A stretch of 64,000 nt of DNA, taken from contig CM022665.1 of assembly GCA_012295275.1 (NCBI GenBank), forward strand, positions 47,987,564 to 48,051,563, given 5' to 3'. Shown in pieces: positions 43,861-56,365 of the stretch. Positions within the stretch are counted from its first letter, which is position 1. Every line of letters begins with the position of its first letter. Made by a program: the position numbers and the translations under genes. Below the pieces are notes generated by a model that saw nothing but the letters and a program-made list of their open reading frames with translations, did not search any database and was not told where the DNA came from. This DNA is from Chrysomallon squamiferum (taxonomy: Eukaryota > Mollusca > Gastropoda > Neomphalida > Peltospiridae).

Positions 43861-44528
43861 CATTTTATTAAACTGGAAAATGTTGATAAAATTTTGTTAT
43901 TTCCATGTAGTCAAATAACGAAGGAAAAATTCGGTTATTGGAACCTGTCGGGGTATATTTTCAATTGTTTTTGCTATAGCATTTGATATCTTGAGTTTAC
44001 TTTTTCTTTTATTCTGTTTTTTCTTTTCTTTCTTTATTTTATTTTTGTTGTTGTTATAAAATTTTCTTTTTTTTCAACTGTTCAAAATTAATGTCAAATT
44101 AAATCTAAATTGTGAACAACATAAAATGTACAAATACTTTTAATTTATATTTCTGAAACGTAATTAAAAAGAGACGAGTTCGAATGGTCAAAGCGGTATT
44201 AATATATATATATACCAAAAAGGTTTAAATCGTATTTAGATACGTTATTTATATTTATGATACTAGTATATTTATTTATTGTTAATTAAATAAATATATC
44301 CAGATGTATCAGAACAAAACAGTTTAACAGTTATTTATACCTCGAAATTATTTATAAAAGTATATAAATATTACTGTTGTATAAATGTGAAAGACAGGAT
44401 TTTTTTGAAACGTCTGTATTTGTGTAGACATACTACAGAGAAAATTTAAATTTTTTTAAAAAAAAAAAAAGCATATGTTAATAATAAATCAATAATGAAG
44501 TATGTTTTGTATTTATAGCTAAATTAGA

Positions 44529-47500
44529 ATGGCATACACATTTGTTTCATCGAAGCAACTGAAAGGACTTCTTAATGATGTTGAAAGGGTTCACAAGAAA
44601 GATATCAATGATTACACTGCAGGACATCTAAATGATATGCACCTGCATCAGCATGCAGCACAGATCAACCGTAAATCATGGGCTAGTGCTGCAGCCAGCC
44701 ACCTGACCAGGAAACCAGCAGTAGTCGAGAAACCAGCTGAAATCAGCTACAGAGACAGTCCCATGAAAGAAGCACTCTTCCAGTTTAGTCTGGGCACAGC
44801 AGGGAGTGTCCCATACCCCTCACCACAGGGCAAGACGAGTCGCTCTCCGACAAAACGGTGGGCAAAGTTTAAAGATGGAAGAAGCTCAACGACTTCAGAC
44901 AAGTCTGTGTATTCAGAAATTGAAGACGAAGTTTTGGTGGAGGAGCTTCAGAATGATAAGATGATGATTCCTACTGATCGGTCTAAATGCATTGATGCAC
45001 ACAAATCTGATCTGAGTCCGCGATTGTTTGTGAAGAAAAGCTCTGTGAGACACATGTTCATTCCGATGCAGTCGTTTGGAATCACCAGACTTGACCAGTA
45101 TCAGAACATGAAGGATTTTGAAAGCTGCATTCTCAGAACCAAAGACACATCAGAAAAAAATATCTTGTTAGGAATGAAAAAAGTTCAGCACCATGAGAAG
45201 AAGCTTAAACAGGTAACTGATAGTTATTTAACTGATTTGAAAATAGAGAGAGAGAGAGTCACATCACTTTACATACAAATGTAAAGGCAAGAAGTAAAAA
45301 TATTACAAAACATATAATCTGCTCACAGTCCTCTTACCAGAAGTAAATGTGTAACTTAATCATACTACATAATTAAAACAATCAACTTTTTCTGATTAAG
45401 TTGTAATTTTCACATACAAAATCTCTTTTGGATGACTGTTAATTTTTTTTTTTTTGAGGACTGCATATGTGAAAAAACAATATAAAAAAATTAATGTGAT
45501 GAAGTTATTTTATTTTACAGCAGCTGACTATGTATGATCTACATGACACAGGTCCTAACTTCCACAAACTGCAAGTTTACAGTGACATCTTCGAAGATGT
45601 TATTCAAGAATCCCCCACCTTTTCCTACATTCTGGGCTGTATCAAGGTTTGTTTTGTGATATGAAAATTCTCTGCAAAAAAAGGTGTATTACGGTTCATA
45701 TTACTGGCATTCATTTAACATGTAAACATCTTCTGAAATGTTTGTTTTTAAAGAAATCTCGGAAATACAGGAATATTTCTGAAGACATGTCAGTTCAGTT
45801 GTCATATCTTTAAATGCTTAATTACAGTGACTGGCAACAGAATCTGTTAGCTTTTTGTGATCGCATTCCTACACAAATTTTTTAACTTGATGTTTGTGAA
45901 ACTTTAATGTTTTAATGTCAGACAATGTTACATTTTATTAAATGGTAACACATGTCAGACAATGTTAGATTTTATTAAATGGTAACACATGTCAGACAAT
46001 GTTAGATTTTATTAAATGGTAACACATGTCAGCCAGTTCTCTGATAATGACTTACAGGTGGAGTATGACAACTACATCACCAAACTTCTGGACAGCCAGA
46101 CGACACAACATCATCTTCTACAGGAGCAGGTGGAGCAGATGGCATCGCGTGGCACGTCACGTCCCAAAGACCTCAAGTTCATCATCGACAAACTGAAAAG
46201 TCTCGAAACAATCGCACTGGACGAGCTCCATAAAACACTGCGTAAAACACATTTTTATATGCATTGTTTGTCACATGACTTGTAATTTAATACAGCTCTG
46301 ATGACAGTGCTACACATTTTTATATTTGTGTTTGCTCATGTTAGGGTGTTGATGGTAATGAATGTTTGTGTTAAAATAATTGTAGTAGACATTAAGAATT
46401 GAAACTAATGGATGTTTGTGTTTCAAGTTGATAATAACAGATGGTTGTGTTACAAGTTGATAATAACAGATGTTTATGTTACACATGTTGATAATAATGT
46501 GTGTTTATGATACATGTTAATAAAAGGGATTATGCACTGATAATAACATGCTGATGTTTCAAGAATTGATAATAACATGTTACAAGTGCTGATATTAACA
46601 TGTTGATGTTACAAATACTAATTGTAACATAATACTGTCATACATATTGATAGTAACATGTTCATGTTACAGATATTGATAGTTATGTATGTTACTGTTA
46701 CAGGTTACGTGAACAACTTAAACAAGAATCAGAATGGCTGGCAAACTTCACTGAACAAGGTGAGAGTTTTCTACTAAACATACACTTTATTTCAGAGACA
46801 GTGCAGTCTAGCACTGAGAGATGAGTAGATGAAGTGTATGTTTGTATTTCAGAGTCAGTGCAGTCTAGCACTGTTTGATGAGTAGATGAAGTGTATGTAT
46901 TTGAGTCAGTGCAGTCTAGCACTGTGAGATTAGTAGATGAAGTGTATGTTTGTATTACAAAGACAGTGCAGTCTAGCACTGAGATTAGTAGATGAAGTGT
47001 ATGTTTGTATTACAAAGACAGTGCAGTCTAGCACTGAGATTAGTAGATGAAGTGTGTGTTTGTATTTCAGAGTCAGCGCAGTCTAGCACTGTGAGACAAG
47101 TAGATGAAATGTATGTTTGTATTTCAAAGACAGTGCAGTCTAGCACTGTGAGATTAGTAGATGAAGTGTATGTATTTGAGAGTCAGCGCAGTCTAGCACT
47201 GTGAGACAAGTAGATGAAGTGTGTGTATTTCAGAGTCAGTGCAGTCTAGCACTGTGAGATTAGTAGATGAAGTGTGTGTTTGTATTTCAGAGTCAGCGCA
47301 GTCTAGCACTGTGAGACAAGTAGATGAAGTGTGTGTTTGTATTTCAGAGTCAAACACAGTCTAGCACTGTGAGATTAACTAGATGAAGTGTATGTTTGTA
47401 TTTCATGTGTCATATAGTCTAGCACTGAGATCAGTAGATGAAGTGTATGTTTGTATTTCAGAGTCAGCGCAGTCTAGCACTGTGAGACAAGTAGATGAAG

Positions 47501-49531
47501 TGTATGTTTGTATTTCAGAGTCAGCGCAGTCTAGCACTGTGAGGTCTATTGAGGAGGTGGAGGCTGACTTGGCTGATGAAGTGGAACATGTGAAAGCTCT
47601 GATTCTGGAGAAGCTGGATGCTGTGAATGCTCTGAGGACTGAACTCAAAGACAACTGTGTCCCCCTCACTGTGTGCACTCACCTGGAACAGTGCATCAAA
47701 GAAACTGAGGTAACTTACGTTGCAGACACAACACCTGTTACATACATTGTAAACATGTAGCATACATTTTATTCATAACAGCTGTAACATACTGAAAAAA
47801 CAATATCTGTAACATACACTGAAAATGTAAACACAGTTGTAGCATACATTGTAAACAAACTCTGTAACATGCACTGTGAATGCAATATGTGTAATATACA
47901 CTATAAACCTATGATGTAATATATGTGTGTGTCTGTGTGTGTGTGTGTGTGTGTGTGTAACATGTAACACACTGAAACTCTAATATTGACGTGAACTTAC
48001 TAAATAAGACCAATGCTGAGATGTTACTTGTTACAGACTGAAGTACAGAAACTGGTAAAACATAACAAGTATTACAACATGTAACTTAATCACACTGATA
48101 TTGTGATAGTGATGTGAAAGTGTTAAATAAAGACCAATGCTGAGACATTGCTTGTTACAGACTGAAGTACAGAAACTGGTAAAACATAACAAGTATTACA
48201 ACATGTAACTTAATCACACTGATATTGTGATAGTGATGTGAAAGTGTTAAATAAAGACTGATACTGAGATATTGCTTGTTGCAGATTGAAGTGCAGAAAC
48301 TGGTAAAACATAACAAGTATTACAACATGTAACTTAATCACACTGATATTGTGATAGTGATGTGAAAGTGTTAAATAAAGACTGATACTGAGATATTGCT
48401 TGTTACAGATTGAAGTGCAGAAACTGCTGAAACAGAATGAGTATTACGAGAGGAGCATTGCTGAGATGGAGAGTGACTTGAAGTTAGCCATTGTTGATGC
48501 TGACACCAGTGAGAAAGATGCCAAGTATGTGTTTGTAAATCACAGTTTATTTTTATATCACATTGTTGTAAATCTTGTTTGTAAATATTAGTGCTTTTGT
48601 AATTACAAATATTAGACAAGTCTTATTTGTAAATAATATATGATTCTCTGTTTTAAATATAAATATGAAGCTAGTAACTGTAACTACTTCATGGCATTTT
48701 TTTGTAAATACACCCTCCTGACAAAAATATATTTATTGTTATATGTAACACTTGTAATACATGTAACAGTTATGTGTTGTCATGTTAAATGTGTAAAGTT
48801 GTACAAGAAGTGAGATAGAAGTATACAGTGAAGTGTTGTATTAAATGTGTAAAGCTATACAAGAAGTGAGATAGAAGTATAGAGTGAAGTGTTGTATTAA
48901 ATGTGTAAAGCTATACAAGGAGTGAGATAGAAGTACTAAATGTGTAAAGGAGTGAGATAGAAGTATGCAGTGAAGTGTTGTATTAAATGTGTAAAGCTAT
49001 ACAAGGAGTGAGATAGAAGTATGCAGTGAAGTGTTGTATTAAATGTGTAAAGCTATACAAGAAGTGAGATAGAAGTATACAGTGAAGTGTTGTATTAAAT
49101 GTGTAAAGCTATACAAGGAGTGAGATTGAAGTATGCAGTGAAGTGTTGTATTAAATGTGTAAAGCTGTACAAGGAGTGAGATAGAAGTATACAGTGAAGT
49201 GTTGTATTAAATGTGTAAAGCTGTACAAGGAGTGAGATAGAAGTATGCAGTGAAGTGTTGCATTGAAGTGTTGTATTAAATGTGTAAAGCTATACAAGAA
49301 GTCAGAAGTATGCAGTGAAGTGCTGTATTAAATGTGTAAAGCTATACAAGGAGTGAGATAGAAGTATGCAGTGAAGTGTTGTATTAAAACATAAACTCGT
49401 TTTCATCCTTCAGACGTATTTGGAGGAAAGTGAACTCAAGAAAAGGAGTGCCAGGAGTTGGCACCAAGGCTGCCAACGAGGAAAGCGATGATGATGATGA
49501 AGAGAGCAAGTGGAACTGGTACATTTCGTAG
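44529..49531 (+). CDS. C6orf118-like coiled-coil protein with TSNAXIP1 N-terminal-type domain
   Basis: Exons: 44529-45212, 45521-45646, 46058 to about 46239, 46704-46759, 47519-47709, 48409-48524, 49414-49531; about 490 residues (human C6orf118 is 469). The N-terminus has LKGLLNDVERVHKKDINDYT followed by AGHL. The domain FHKLQVYSDIFEDVIQESPT...ILGCIKVEYDNYI spans the second and third exons and matches the TSNAXIP1_N-type domain. Heptad-rich coiled coils follow (SIEEVEADLADEVEHVKALI, and EVQKLLKQNEYYERS). The C-terminus has an acidic DDDDEES run and ends WNWYIS. Related proteins are associated with cilia and sperm flagella; function is inferred from family. One junction is odd: the third exon's only good GT donor (after 46241) gives the wrong phase, whereas a GC donor after 46239 fits. 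Confidence 0.8.
45915..46032 (+). repeat. 37-bp tandem repeat before an exon, about 3 copies
   Basis: The unit is ACATGTCAGACAATGTTAGA then TTTTATTAAATGGTAAC. The last copy runs into GTCAGCCAGTTCTCTG, 25 bases before the acceptor at 46057. Confidence 0.85.
46420..46690 (+). repeat. Diverged minisatellite before the exon at 46704
   Basis: Degenerate units of TTGATAATAACAGATGTTTA and TGTTACAAG. The last unit blends into TGTTACTGTTACAG, the true acceptor. Confidence 0.75.
46790..47518 (+). repeat. 57-bp minisatellite containing the 3' splice site and start of an exon, about 13 copies
   Basis: The unit runs AGTCAGCGCAGTCTAGCACT, GTGAGACAAGTAGATGAAGT, GTATGTTTGTATTTCAG. The last copy is the true acceptor TTTGTATTTCAG plus exon bases AGTCAGCGCAGTCTAGCACT continuing GTGAGG (exon 47519). 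Copies share the first 25 coding bases with the exon. The period is 19 codons and many copies stay open in the exon's frame, so partial intron retention would add repeats beginning ESAQSSTVRQVDEV. Confidence 0.97.
48012..48408 (+). repeat. 124-bp repeat with three pseudo-exon copies before a C6orf118-like exon
   Basis: Acceptors TTACAG/TTGCAG end at 48036, 48160 and 48284, and the true one at 48408, all exactly 124 bp apart. Each copy starts (A/G)CTGAAGTACAGAAACTG or ATTGAAGTGCAGAAACTG, then GTAAAACATAACAAG. The true exon reads ATTGAAGTGCAGAAACTGCT. The change CTGCTG to CTGGTA creates a donor-like GTAAAA, so each copy could act as an 18-nt in-frame exon. Confidence 0.95.
48770..49390 (+). repeat. 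56-bp minisatellite in the last intron of the C6orf118-like gene, about 11 copies
   Basis: The unit runs GTGAAGTGTTGTATTAAATG, TGTAAAGCTATACAAGGAGT, GAGATAGAAGTATGCA. It ends about 25 bases before the acceptor at 49413. Confidence 0.95.
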
Positions 49532-49859
49532 TGAGAGAGTGAAGTTCAGTCAAGTTGTGTAACATAAAGTTACAGAGTAACTTGTAGAAATGGATTCTTT
49601 GACGCGTGTGATAAACATTGTGTAACAAACTGTATAAAAAAACCCAAAAACATTAAAAATAAACAGTATAAATAAACAGTGTAAATAAACTGTATAAATA
49701 AACTGTATAAATAAACTGTATAAAAAAAAACCCAGTATAAATAAACAGTATAAAAAATAAACAGTATTAAACATTATTTCAACAACAAAACCAAAGGTTA
49801 AATATGTCTCTGATATTTGATATTTGCACTGTCACATGGTACTTGATATCACACAATCA

Positions 49860-50540
49860 CCAGTATTTGATTCACCAGTGATCAGTATACAGTGTCACTA
49901 ATACAAGTTGCATGTGATCAGTATGCAACGTCACTAATACAAGTTAGATGTGATCAGTATCCAGTGTCACTAATACAAGTTGCATGTGATCTGTATACAA
50001 TGTCACTAATACAAGTTGCATGTGATTAGTATACATTGTCACTAATATAGTTAGATGTGATCAGTATACAGTGTCACTAATACAAGTTGCATGTGATTAG
50101 TATACAGTGTCACTAATACAAGTTGCATGTGATTAGTATACAATGTCACTAATACAAGTTAGATGTGATCAGTATACACTAATATAGTCAGTATACAGTG
50201 TCACTAACACAATTTAGATATCAGTATACACTGTCGATATGTGATCAGTATCAGTATAAAGTATACAATGTCACTAATACAAGTTAGATGTGATCAGTAT
50301 ACAGTGTCACTAATACAAGTGATATGTGATCAGTATACAGTATCACTAATACAAGTTACATGTGACCTGTATAGTTTCACTAATATATTTGGATGTGATC
50401 AGTATACAGTGTCACTAATACAAGTTACATGTGATCAGTATACAGTGTCACTAATATAGTTAGATGTGATCAGTATACAGTGTCACTAATAAAATGTGTG
50501 TGATTGGTACGCTGTGTCACTATGTCACTAATTAAAGTTG
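49860..50540 (+). repeat. About 36-bp minisatellite downstream of the C6orf118-like gene
   Basis: The unit runs GATCAGTATACAGTGTCACT then AATACAAGTTGCATGT, about 17 copies with deletions. Confidence 0.93.
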
Positions 50541-51009
50541 ATGACGAGTTTTTTTATCATTGTTTGAGTACATTTATTTATTTATTCATTCATTTATTTA
50601 TTTATTTATGTTAGGTTATCTCTAGTTTATTTATATTATTTTTGTGACTGTTTTGGAATGGCCGCGTATGCATTGTTTAGCTATTTATATGTTTCTGTTG
50701 ATGTCAAAATCAAATTGTTAATGTACAGTAAAGAGGTGTGAATAGTGAAAAAAAAAAAAAAAAAAAAAAATAATAAACGTTCGATATTATTTAAATTCGA
50801 TTTACAAGTTATATAATGCGTTCACTCTCTGTTGTACATGTTAGAATTAAAAGTAACAAAAGTGAAAGGATATGGTAATGTATGTTAGAGTACACAGCAC
50901 ACCCTTCTTTCAAATGCAAGTATGACTCTCTGGCTGGACTGAGAACAATGGGGCCCACCTACCCCTGTGAGTTCTGTTATCTGATGGCGGAAGTGTTACT
51001 ATACTGAAG

Positions 51010-51540
51010 CCAGGGCCGGGGCAAGGTTAGATTCTGCTGCCCCCCAGGTCTATATCAGTTTCAAAATTTAAAAACAATATTTTAAAAACATTTATTTTCA
51101 GCCTCCTTTCAGCGATCTCTAGAGGCGAGATTTTTCTGCGACGGACAATTAAATACCCCACGAGACCATTTCTTTCCTTGTTTATGCCATTAAAATAAGG
51201 AGTTACCGCCCTTAGTTTGGTTTCCGCGGCAAACTGAAGGTTTTGTAAACGCGTGATTCTTTGCATGTGAAAACACGCGAACCTAATTAGGTTCTTAAAG
51301 TTCCGTGTACGCGAGGTTTTCATTCACACGTTTTGCTTGTTCCCGGCAGCCTGAATCTACCCGATTATTTGTCCCTGTATGAATAAAACGAGGATAAAAA
51401 AATTACCTTCAATAAAACTGAAATTGATTTATTTATTTTTCAAAACTGTTGTTGGTTTGGAGAAATGCTCCCCCTGAAATCAGAGCCTAGGCTGCTGCCT
51501 AGTTTATCTGTGTGATAATCGCCGGATCTGTCTGAACCTA
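51010..51540. mobile_element. Possible short DNA-transposon (MITE-like) remnant
   Basis: The block begins CAGGGCCGGGGCAAGGTTAG with TCTGCTGCCCCCCAGG and ends GCCTAGGCTGCTGCCTAG, the kind of GC-rich, partly inverted ends seen in short non-autonomous elements. The match between the two ends is weak and no target-site duplication was seen. The minus-strand frame 51027-51323 inside it is not recognised. Confidence 0.25.
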
Positions 51541-51779
51541 GGGCACTTCTCAGCCTTTGGTTGGTTGAAAGGTTTTTTTTTATTACAACTGTGTAATACC
51601 TCGGTCAAAATCGTGCATTGCATGATATTAAAGATAGTGAAAGCTCAACCGATACGAAAAAGGTGAGAAAAAAATAGTTTTTTTGTCTGATGTAAATGTA
51701 ACTGTTTGCTATTTTTGTAGGTGTATAGTGCTAGTGGGTGTATAGGAACTTATATAGGATGTTACATGTTTGTAGGTTA

Positions 51780-51956
51780 AGACATAGTTTTTGCATATGA
51801 GGATGAAAAAGTTGATTTCATCCCGCGCCCAAAAAATTGCGTGCGGGCATTTTTATGTGTGGAGCCTTTTGCTGAACCAGGAAGCGGTCCGAGTATTGAA
51901 CCAGCAGTCGAAATGTTGCGACATCTGGCGCTGCAGAACAAGTGTGTGGTTTGATA
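51780..51956 (+). other. Orphan open frame, possible exon or element fragment
   Basis: Read from about 51784, the frame gives DIVFAYEDEKVDFIPRPKNC and AFLCVEPFAEPGSGPSIEPA, then a stop after QNKCVV at about 51954. Composition is balanced and unlike the low-complexity frames elsewhere. An acceptor-like TTTGTAG precedes it. I do not recognise the protein. A terminal exon, a pseudogene or a mobile-element piece are all possible. Confidence 0.25.
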
Positions 51957-52186
51957 TTGTGCAGCGAGACTTGAAGTGGAAAGTTCAGGTCCCATCAACA
52001 GAACTCCTCGTCACAGAGACGTCACTGACACGTCACAGAGACGTCACAGTGACGTCACAGACAGCAGGAACACTATGGAACCTGACAATCAGCACTGTGC
52101 TCCACCCGAATCCGCAAGTGAAGATTTCGAACCTGACAATGGAGACCATGAGTCGTGATCCGAGAGACCCAGAGAGAAGAGCGTCA

Positions 52187-52358
52187 CCAGGACTCGACAT
52201 TGATGTCCTCTCTGAAACCAGTCGACGCTTCTACAAATCAGTAAATAACCAGACACACAACTTCAAACACCGCCAGGACTCGACATTGATGTCCTCTCTG
52301 AAACCAGTCGACGCTTCTACAAATCAGTAAACAACCAGACACACAAATTCAAACACCG
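52187..52358 (+). repeat. 86-bp tandem duplication
   Basis: Two copies starting CCAGGACTCGACATTGATGT and ending CAGACACACAA(C/A)TTCAAACACCG, offset by 86 bp and almost identical, indicating a recent event. Confidence 0.93.
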
Positions 52359-52359
52359 C

Positions 52360-53870
52360 CACAGATGAGGACTGACATTCAGTTGACTTTCGAGGTGACA
52401 CAGTCAGATATCCTAAATCAAAAATGACGAATCATATGTTGGAAAGCTTCAACTTATATGTGGATCTGGACAATGTTACTGACACAATGAATATGCTATT
52501 TTGAATCGATGTTTATTCCTTCCTTCCTTTTTTATCTTCTAATCTTAGTTTTAAATCTACATCTCATCTCAGTCTCAGTTAGGCGAAAGATAATGAAATT
52601 TAAATGGAATTGACAAAGGATACTCGGAATTTCCTACCCTGAGTCACTTTGTCCTTACACTGAACCCGGGTTCTGTCTAAATGACGGGGCCCTGAACTGA
52701 ACTTTTGTCAGTATTTTTTATTTCGTCCATAAAACTTGCAGCTTTTAAGTTAAACCTTTTGTTTTTACTTTACGGGGGTCTTAGGGAATCTAACATCTGT
52801 CTGTCCATCTGGACTGAGCGATGAGAGTCACGGGGAGGTACAGTTCCCCTGTTTACAGAAAATGTGGCCTTTCATGTTTACTGATACAACTTGAACTTAT
52901 CATCGAGAATTGTTTCTAAAGACGAGCACACAGTCAGATTATCATTGTCAATGTACACGAGTGGGTTTTACGTATTAAATCTGTTCTCGGAGATGCTGGC
53001 TGAACATAGATACTGTTAACACAGTGAACTCGTCTCACTTCCATTTAAAAATCATGTATTGAAACAAGGCTTACTGATCAGTACTTAATACTGATAACTC
53101 GGCCAGAGCTTCAGATCATGAACTATTTAAAAATTACTGCTACACTCAAGATTTACAGAGAGAAAACACTGCTGCCCATTGTCACGGTTTTCACATTCAG
53201 ATAATAATCTTCTTACTGAAACGAGCAGAAAGAAAAGTATACTACTAGCAGACAGAATATGTCCACTGTACAATAATTATGAAACAGACACGAGTTTCAT
53301 TATATATTTACATGTATGTTTTTAAGAATCAAAAGAACCGTTACCTATATTTTCTGTCAGTCTAAACCAAAGTGTTCGTAAGATTTATAAATGATTTAAC
53401 TCAACAAAAAAAAGATGGCTATTTAAAAAAAAAAAAAAAAAAAAAAAAAATAAAATGCTATGTTTTCCAGTTTAATCATGGTTTGTATTCCTAATCCTCT
53501 GTCTTATCTGTTATATATTTCTATACTTCATTGTAAATCACCATCTTGTTAAAATTATATTAACTGTTGTATGTAAATATCCTCATAAGCCGAAACACGG
53601 CTTGAGTGTAATGAAATTCAGTTCACTTAGGCTGTCGTGAACGTAGCTGCATGGTGACGACACGATCTCTTTCTTTGGTTTGACATACGTCGTGCCACAA
53701 GTAACAAGTTATACTTTCATCTGTCACACTGCTTTCACAGTCACTGAAACATCTGCTCTTTTCAACAGTTATGTTTACACACGAACCACATAGAAATACG
53801 TGAGGTAAATTTTAAACGCCTGTCAATATTCAATTGTTTTCTTCAGCGCGTAAAATTTAATGGTTATTTT
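52360..53870. other. Unique non-coding sequence, possible transcript or element 3' end
   Basis: No tandem repeats and somewhat higher GC than the window. An A-tract lies at about 53430-53450. Near 53585-53625, AAGCCGAAACACGGCTTGAG then TGTAATGAAATTCAG resembles the stem-loop plus simple tail at the 3' end of some LINE elements. No coding sequence recognised. Confidence 0.3.
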
Positions 53871-53879
53871 ACTTAATGA

Positions 53880-54420
53880 CAGCACGCGTTGAATATTAAA
53901 ACTTTATGTTTATATATTTAATGACAGCATCTGTTGAATGTTAAAACTTTATGTTAATTATTAATGACTACACGTTTAATGTTAAAACTTTATGTTAATT
54001 ATTAACGACAGTACACGTTTAATGTTAAAATTTTATGTTAATTATTAATGACAGTACACGTTTAATGTTAAAACTTGATGGTATTTTTTTAAATAAAAGA
54101 ACGTATAACAATGTTAAAATATGTTAATTAATGTTAGTATACGTATAATGTTAGAATATGATGTTAATTAATGATAGTGTATGTATAATGTTAAATTTAT
54201 GTTAATTAATGTTAGTATATGTATAATGTTAGAATATGATGTTAATTAATGATAGTGTATGTATAATGTTAAATTTATGTTAATTAATAATAGTGTACGT
54301 ATAATGTTCAAATATGATGTTAATTAATGATAGTATACGTATAACGTTAAAATACCATGTTAATTAATGATAGCATACGTATAATGTTAAAACTTTATGT
54401 TACTTAATAATGATAATAAT
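53880..54420 (+). repeat. Diverged minisatellite, about 40-58 bp units
   Basis: Units carry TAATGTTAAAACTTTATGTT and AATTAATGATAGTATACGTA, about 11 copies. Confidence 0.88.
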
Positions 54421-54879
54421 TATAAAACTTTACGTTACCTAACGATGGTATTACATAACGTTAAAACGAAGTTATTTAACAGTGCTAAACCGCGTTGTTA
54501 CACGAGAAGGACGGAGACATTCTATCACACTGTCTGTGATGCATTGCCGGTTTGTGTCTCGTTATCGATTGCACAGACGTTTTGGGCAGTTCTTCATTTT
54601 GTCCGCTGTTAAGAAATATTTTCACATGTCTTTGCGGCGAGGTTAAACGTGAGACGTGTTATGTTACTGCGCTGTACCGTACTGCACGGAATCACTCAAG
54701 CGGAAGGTTGCACTAGACACACTGAAGTGAAAGGAACAATACACGTCTGCTGCAGGAACTCTGGGGGCGTGTTTCCCCCCACACACAAAAAACTGTAAGT
54801 CTATTGATTTGTTATCAGCGGCAGGAAAAACGTTTCCACGAAACCACGACAACACGTATCTCAGTGTTGTCTGCTTCTT

Positions 54880-55128
54880 CATCTTCTTCTGCTTCTTCTT
54901 CTTCTTCTCTTCTTCTTCTTCTTCTTATTATTATTATTATTATTCTTATTATTATTATTATTATTATTGTTGTTGTTGTCGTCGTCGTCGTTGTCGTCGC
55001 CATCTTTGTTATTATTATTAGTAGTAGTATTAGTACTACCACCATCATTATCATCATCATCGTTGTCATCGTCATTATTATTATTATTATTACTATTATT
55101 ACTACTAGTAGTAGTAGCAGTAGCAGCA

Positions 55129-55182
<54 letters not shown>

Positions 55183-55245
55183 ATTATTATTACTATTATA
55201 ATAATTATTATTACTATTATTATTATTATTACTATTATACGCCTC
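54880..55245. repeat. Compound trinucleotide microsatellite (TTC)n-(ATT)n-(GTC)n-(GTA)n-(ATT)n
   Basis: A run of different trinucleotide blocks in one phase. It gives long homopolymer-like frames on both strands (poly-Ile, Ser, Tyr, Asn) that are not genes. Confidence 0.97.
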
Positions 55246-55549
55246 CATTGTATGAAACGTGATACGTCATAATCCGCCATGAAGTGTTTTAATACCCCAG
55301 TGATACACAGTCACACTTTACGTGTATGAAACTGATAGATATGTCACTGTGTGTAATACTGTCTGGAATGTTATTACATTGTTGTGCTATAGACATCTGT
55401 GTACATAACATCATATAAGTTATATAAATATCTTTTATATAAAATATATATATATTAATTAATAAACAACATTTATTATAATAAAAATGTAGATAAATAA
55501 AGATACACGTTTAAAAATGTTATAATAACCGAAACGTTTAGTCGTTATT

Positions 55550-55586
<37 letters not shown>

Positions 55587-56360
55587 TTATTTTGTTTTCT
55601 TTATTCTTTTTTATATTATTTACATACACACACATATAAAACGAATATATATATATATATATTCGTTTTTTCTTTTTTTTTCTTTCATAATCTAAGAAAA
55701 AATTATTAACAAACCAAAGCAGCAGCTGTAATGCTCTGCTGTATTACGTTAATAACATCATCAACGACGTCACCCTGGGATTTACGTGTGTAAGGAAAGG
55801 TAGATAATTCAGTCAGGTTATAATCGCGGTTTACTCTGGACAATTTCAGTTGTAATCAACTTTTTGTTAACATCGACCAAACTGACTGCATTCTGTTATA
55901 TCCAGAGACGGAATTTAGAAAAAAAAACTACAAAAAAAAAAACTACAAAAAAAACAAACAACAAAAATCAAAAATCAAATAAATAAATAAATTTTTAAGG
56001 ACTTTATCAAATCTCTAGTTTTAGGTAATTTATTTTTAATAAAACAATCCGAAATTTTTTTATCATATTTTTTCCTTTTACTAATAAGTTTATTTGATTA
56101 CAAAATACACGTTGTTATTTTTAATTTGGACATGACTATATGTTCTGAATATAAAGCAATATCTAATTAACTTACTTAATTGAAACAATACACTGCAGCA
56201 ATGGCAAAGTACTTAACATGCATATAAACAGTGTAAGCTGAACTTGTTAAAAAAAAATACAGTATGTGTCTGCTATAAATATTACACTGTGTCTGTTACT
56301 GATCATTTTATGTAATACCAGCATGAACGATATCGTTTGAATATTCTAGGTTGCTTTACC
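55246..56360. other. Non-coding AT-rich sequence
   Basis: (TTTA)n at about 55545-55582 and an AT tract at about 55648-55665. No exon recognised. Confidence 0.55.
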
Positions 56361-56365
56361 TCAGA

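Noticed and set aside
46261-46280. Exon 3 of the C6orf118-like gene read through to a stop (KTLRKTHFYMHCLSHDL) as the protein end
   Set aside because: The downstream exons join in phase and continue the coiled coil to a natural end, and the total length matches the family.
51544-51560. CACTTCTCAGCCTTTGG resembling the 5' end of U2 snRNA
   Set aside because: Only about 15 bases match, with no further U2 sequence, Sm site or stem-loops.
54804-55280. Overlapping frames of Ile, Ser, Tyr, Asn and Lys/Arg runs on both strands
   Set aside because: Compound trinucleotide microsatellite.
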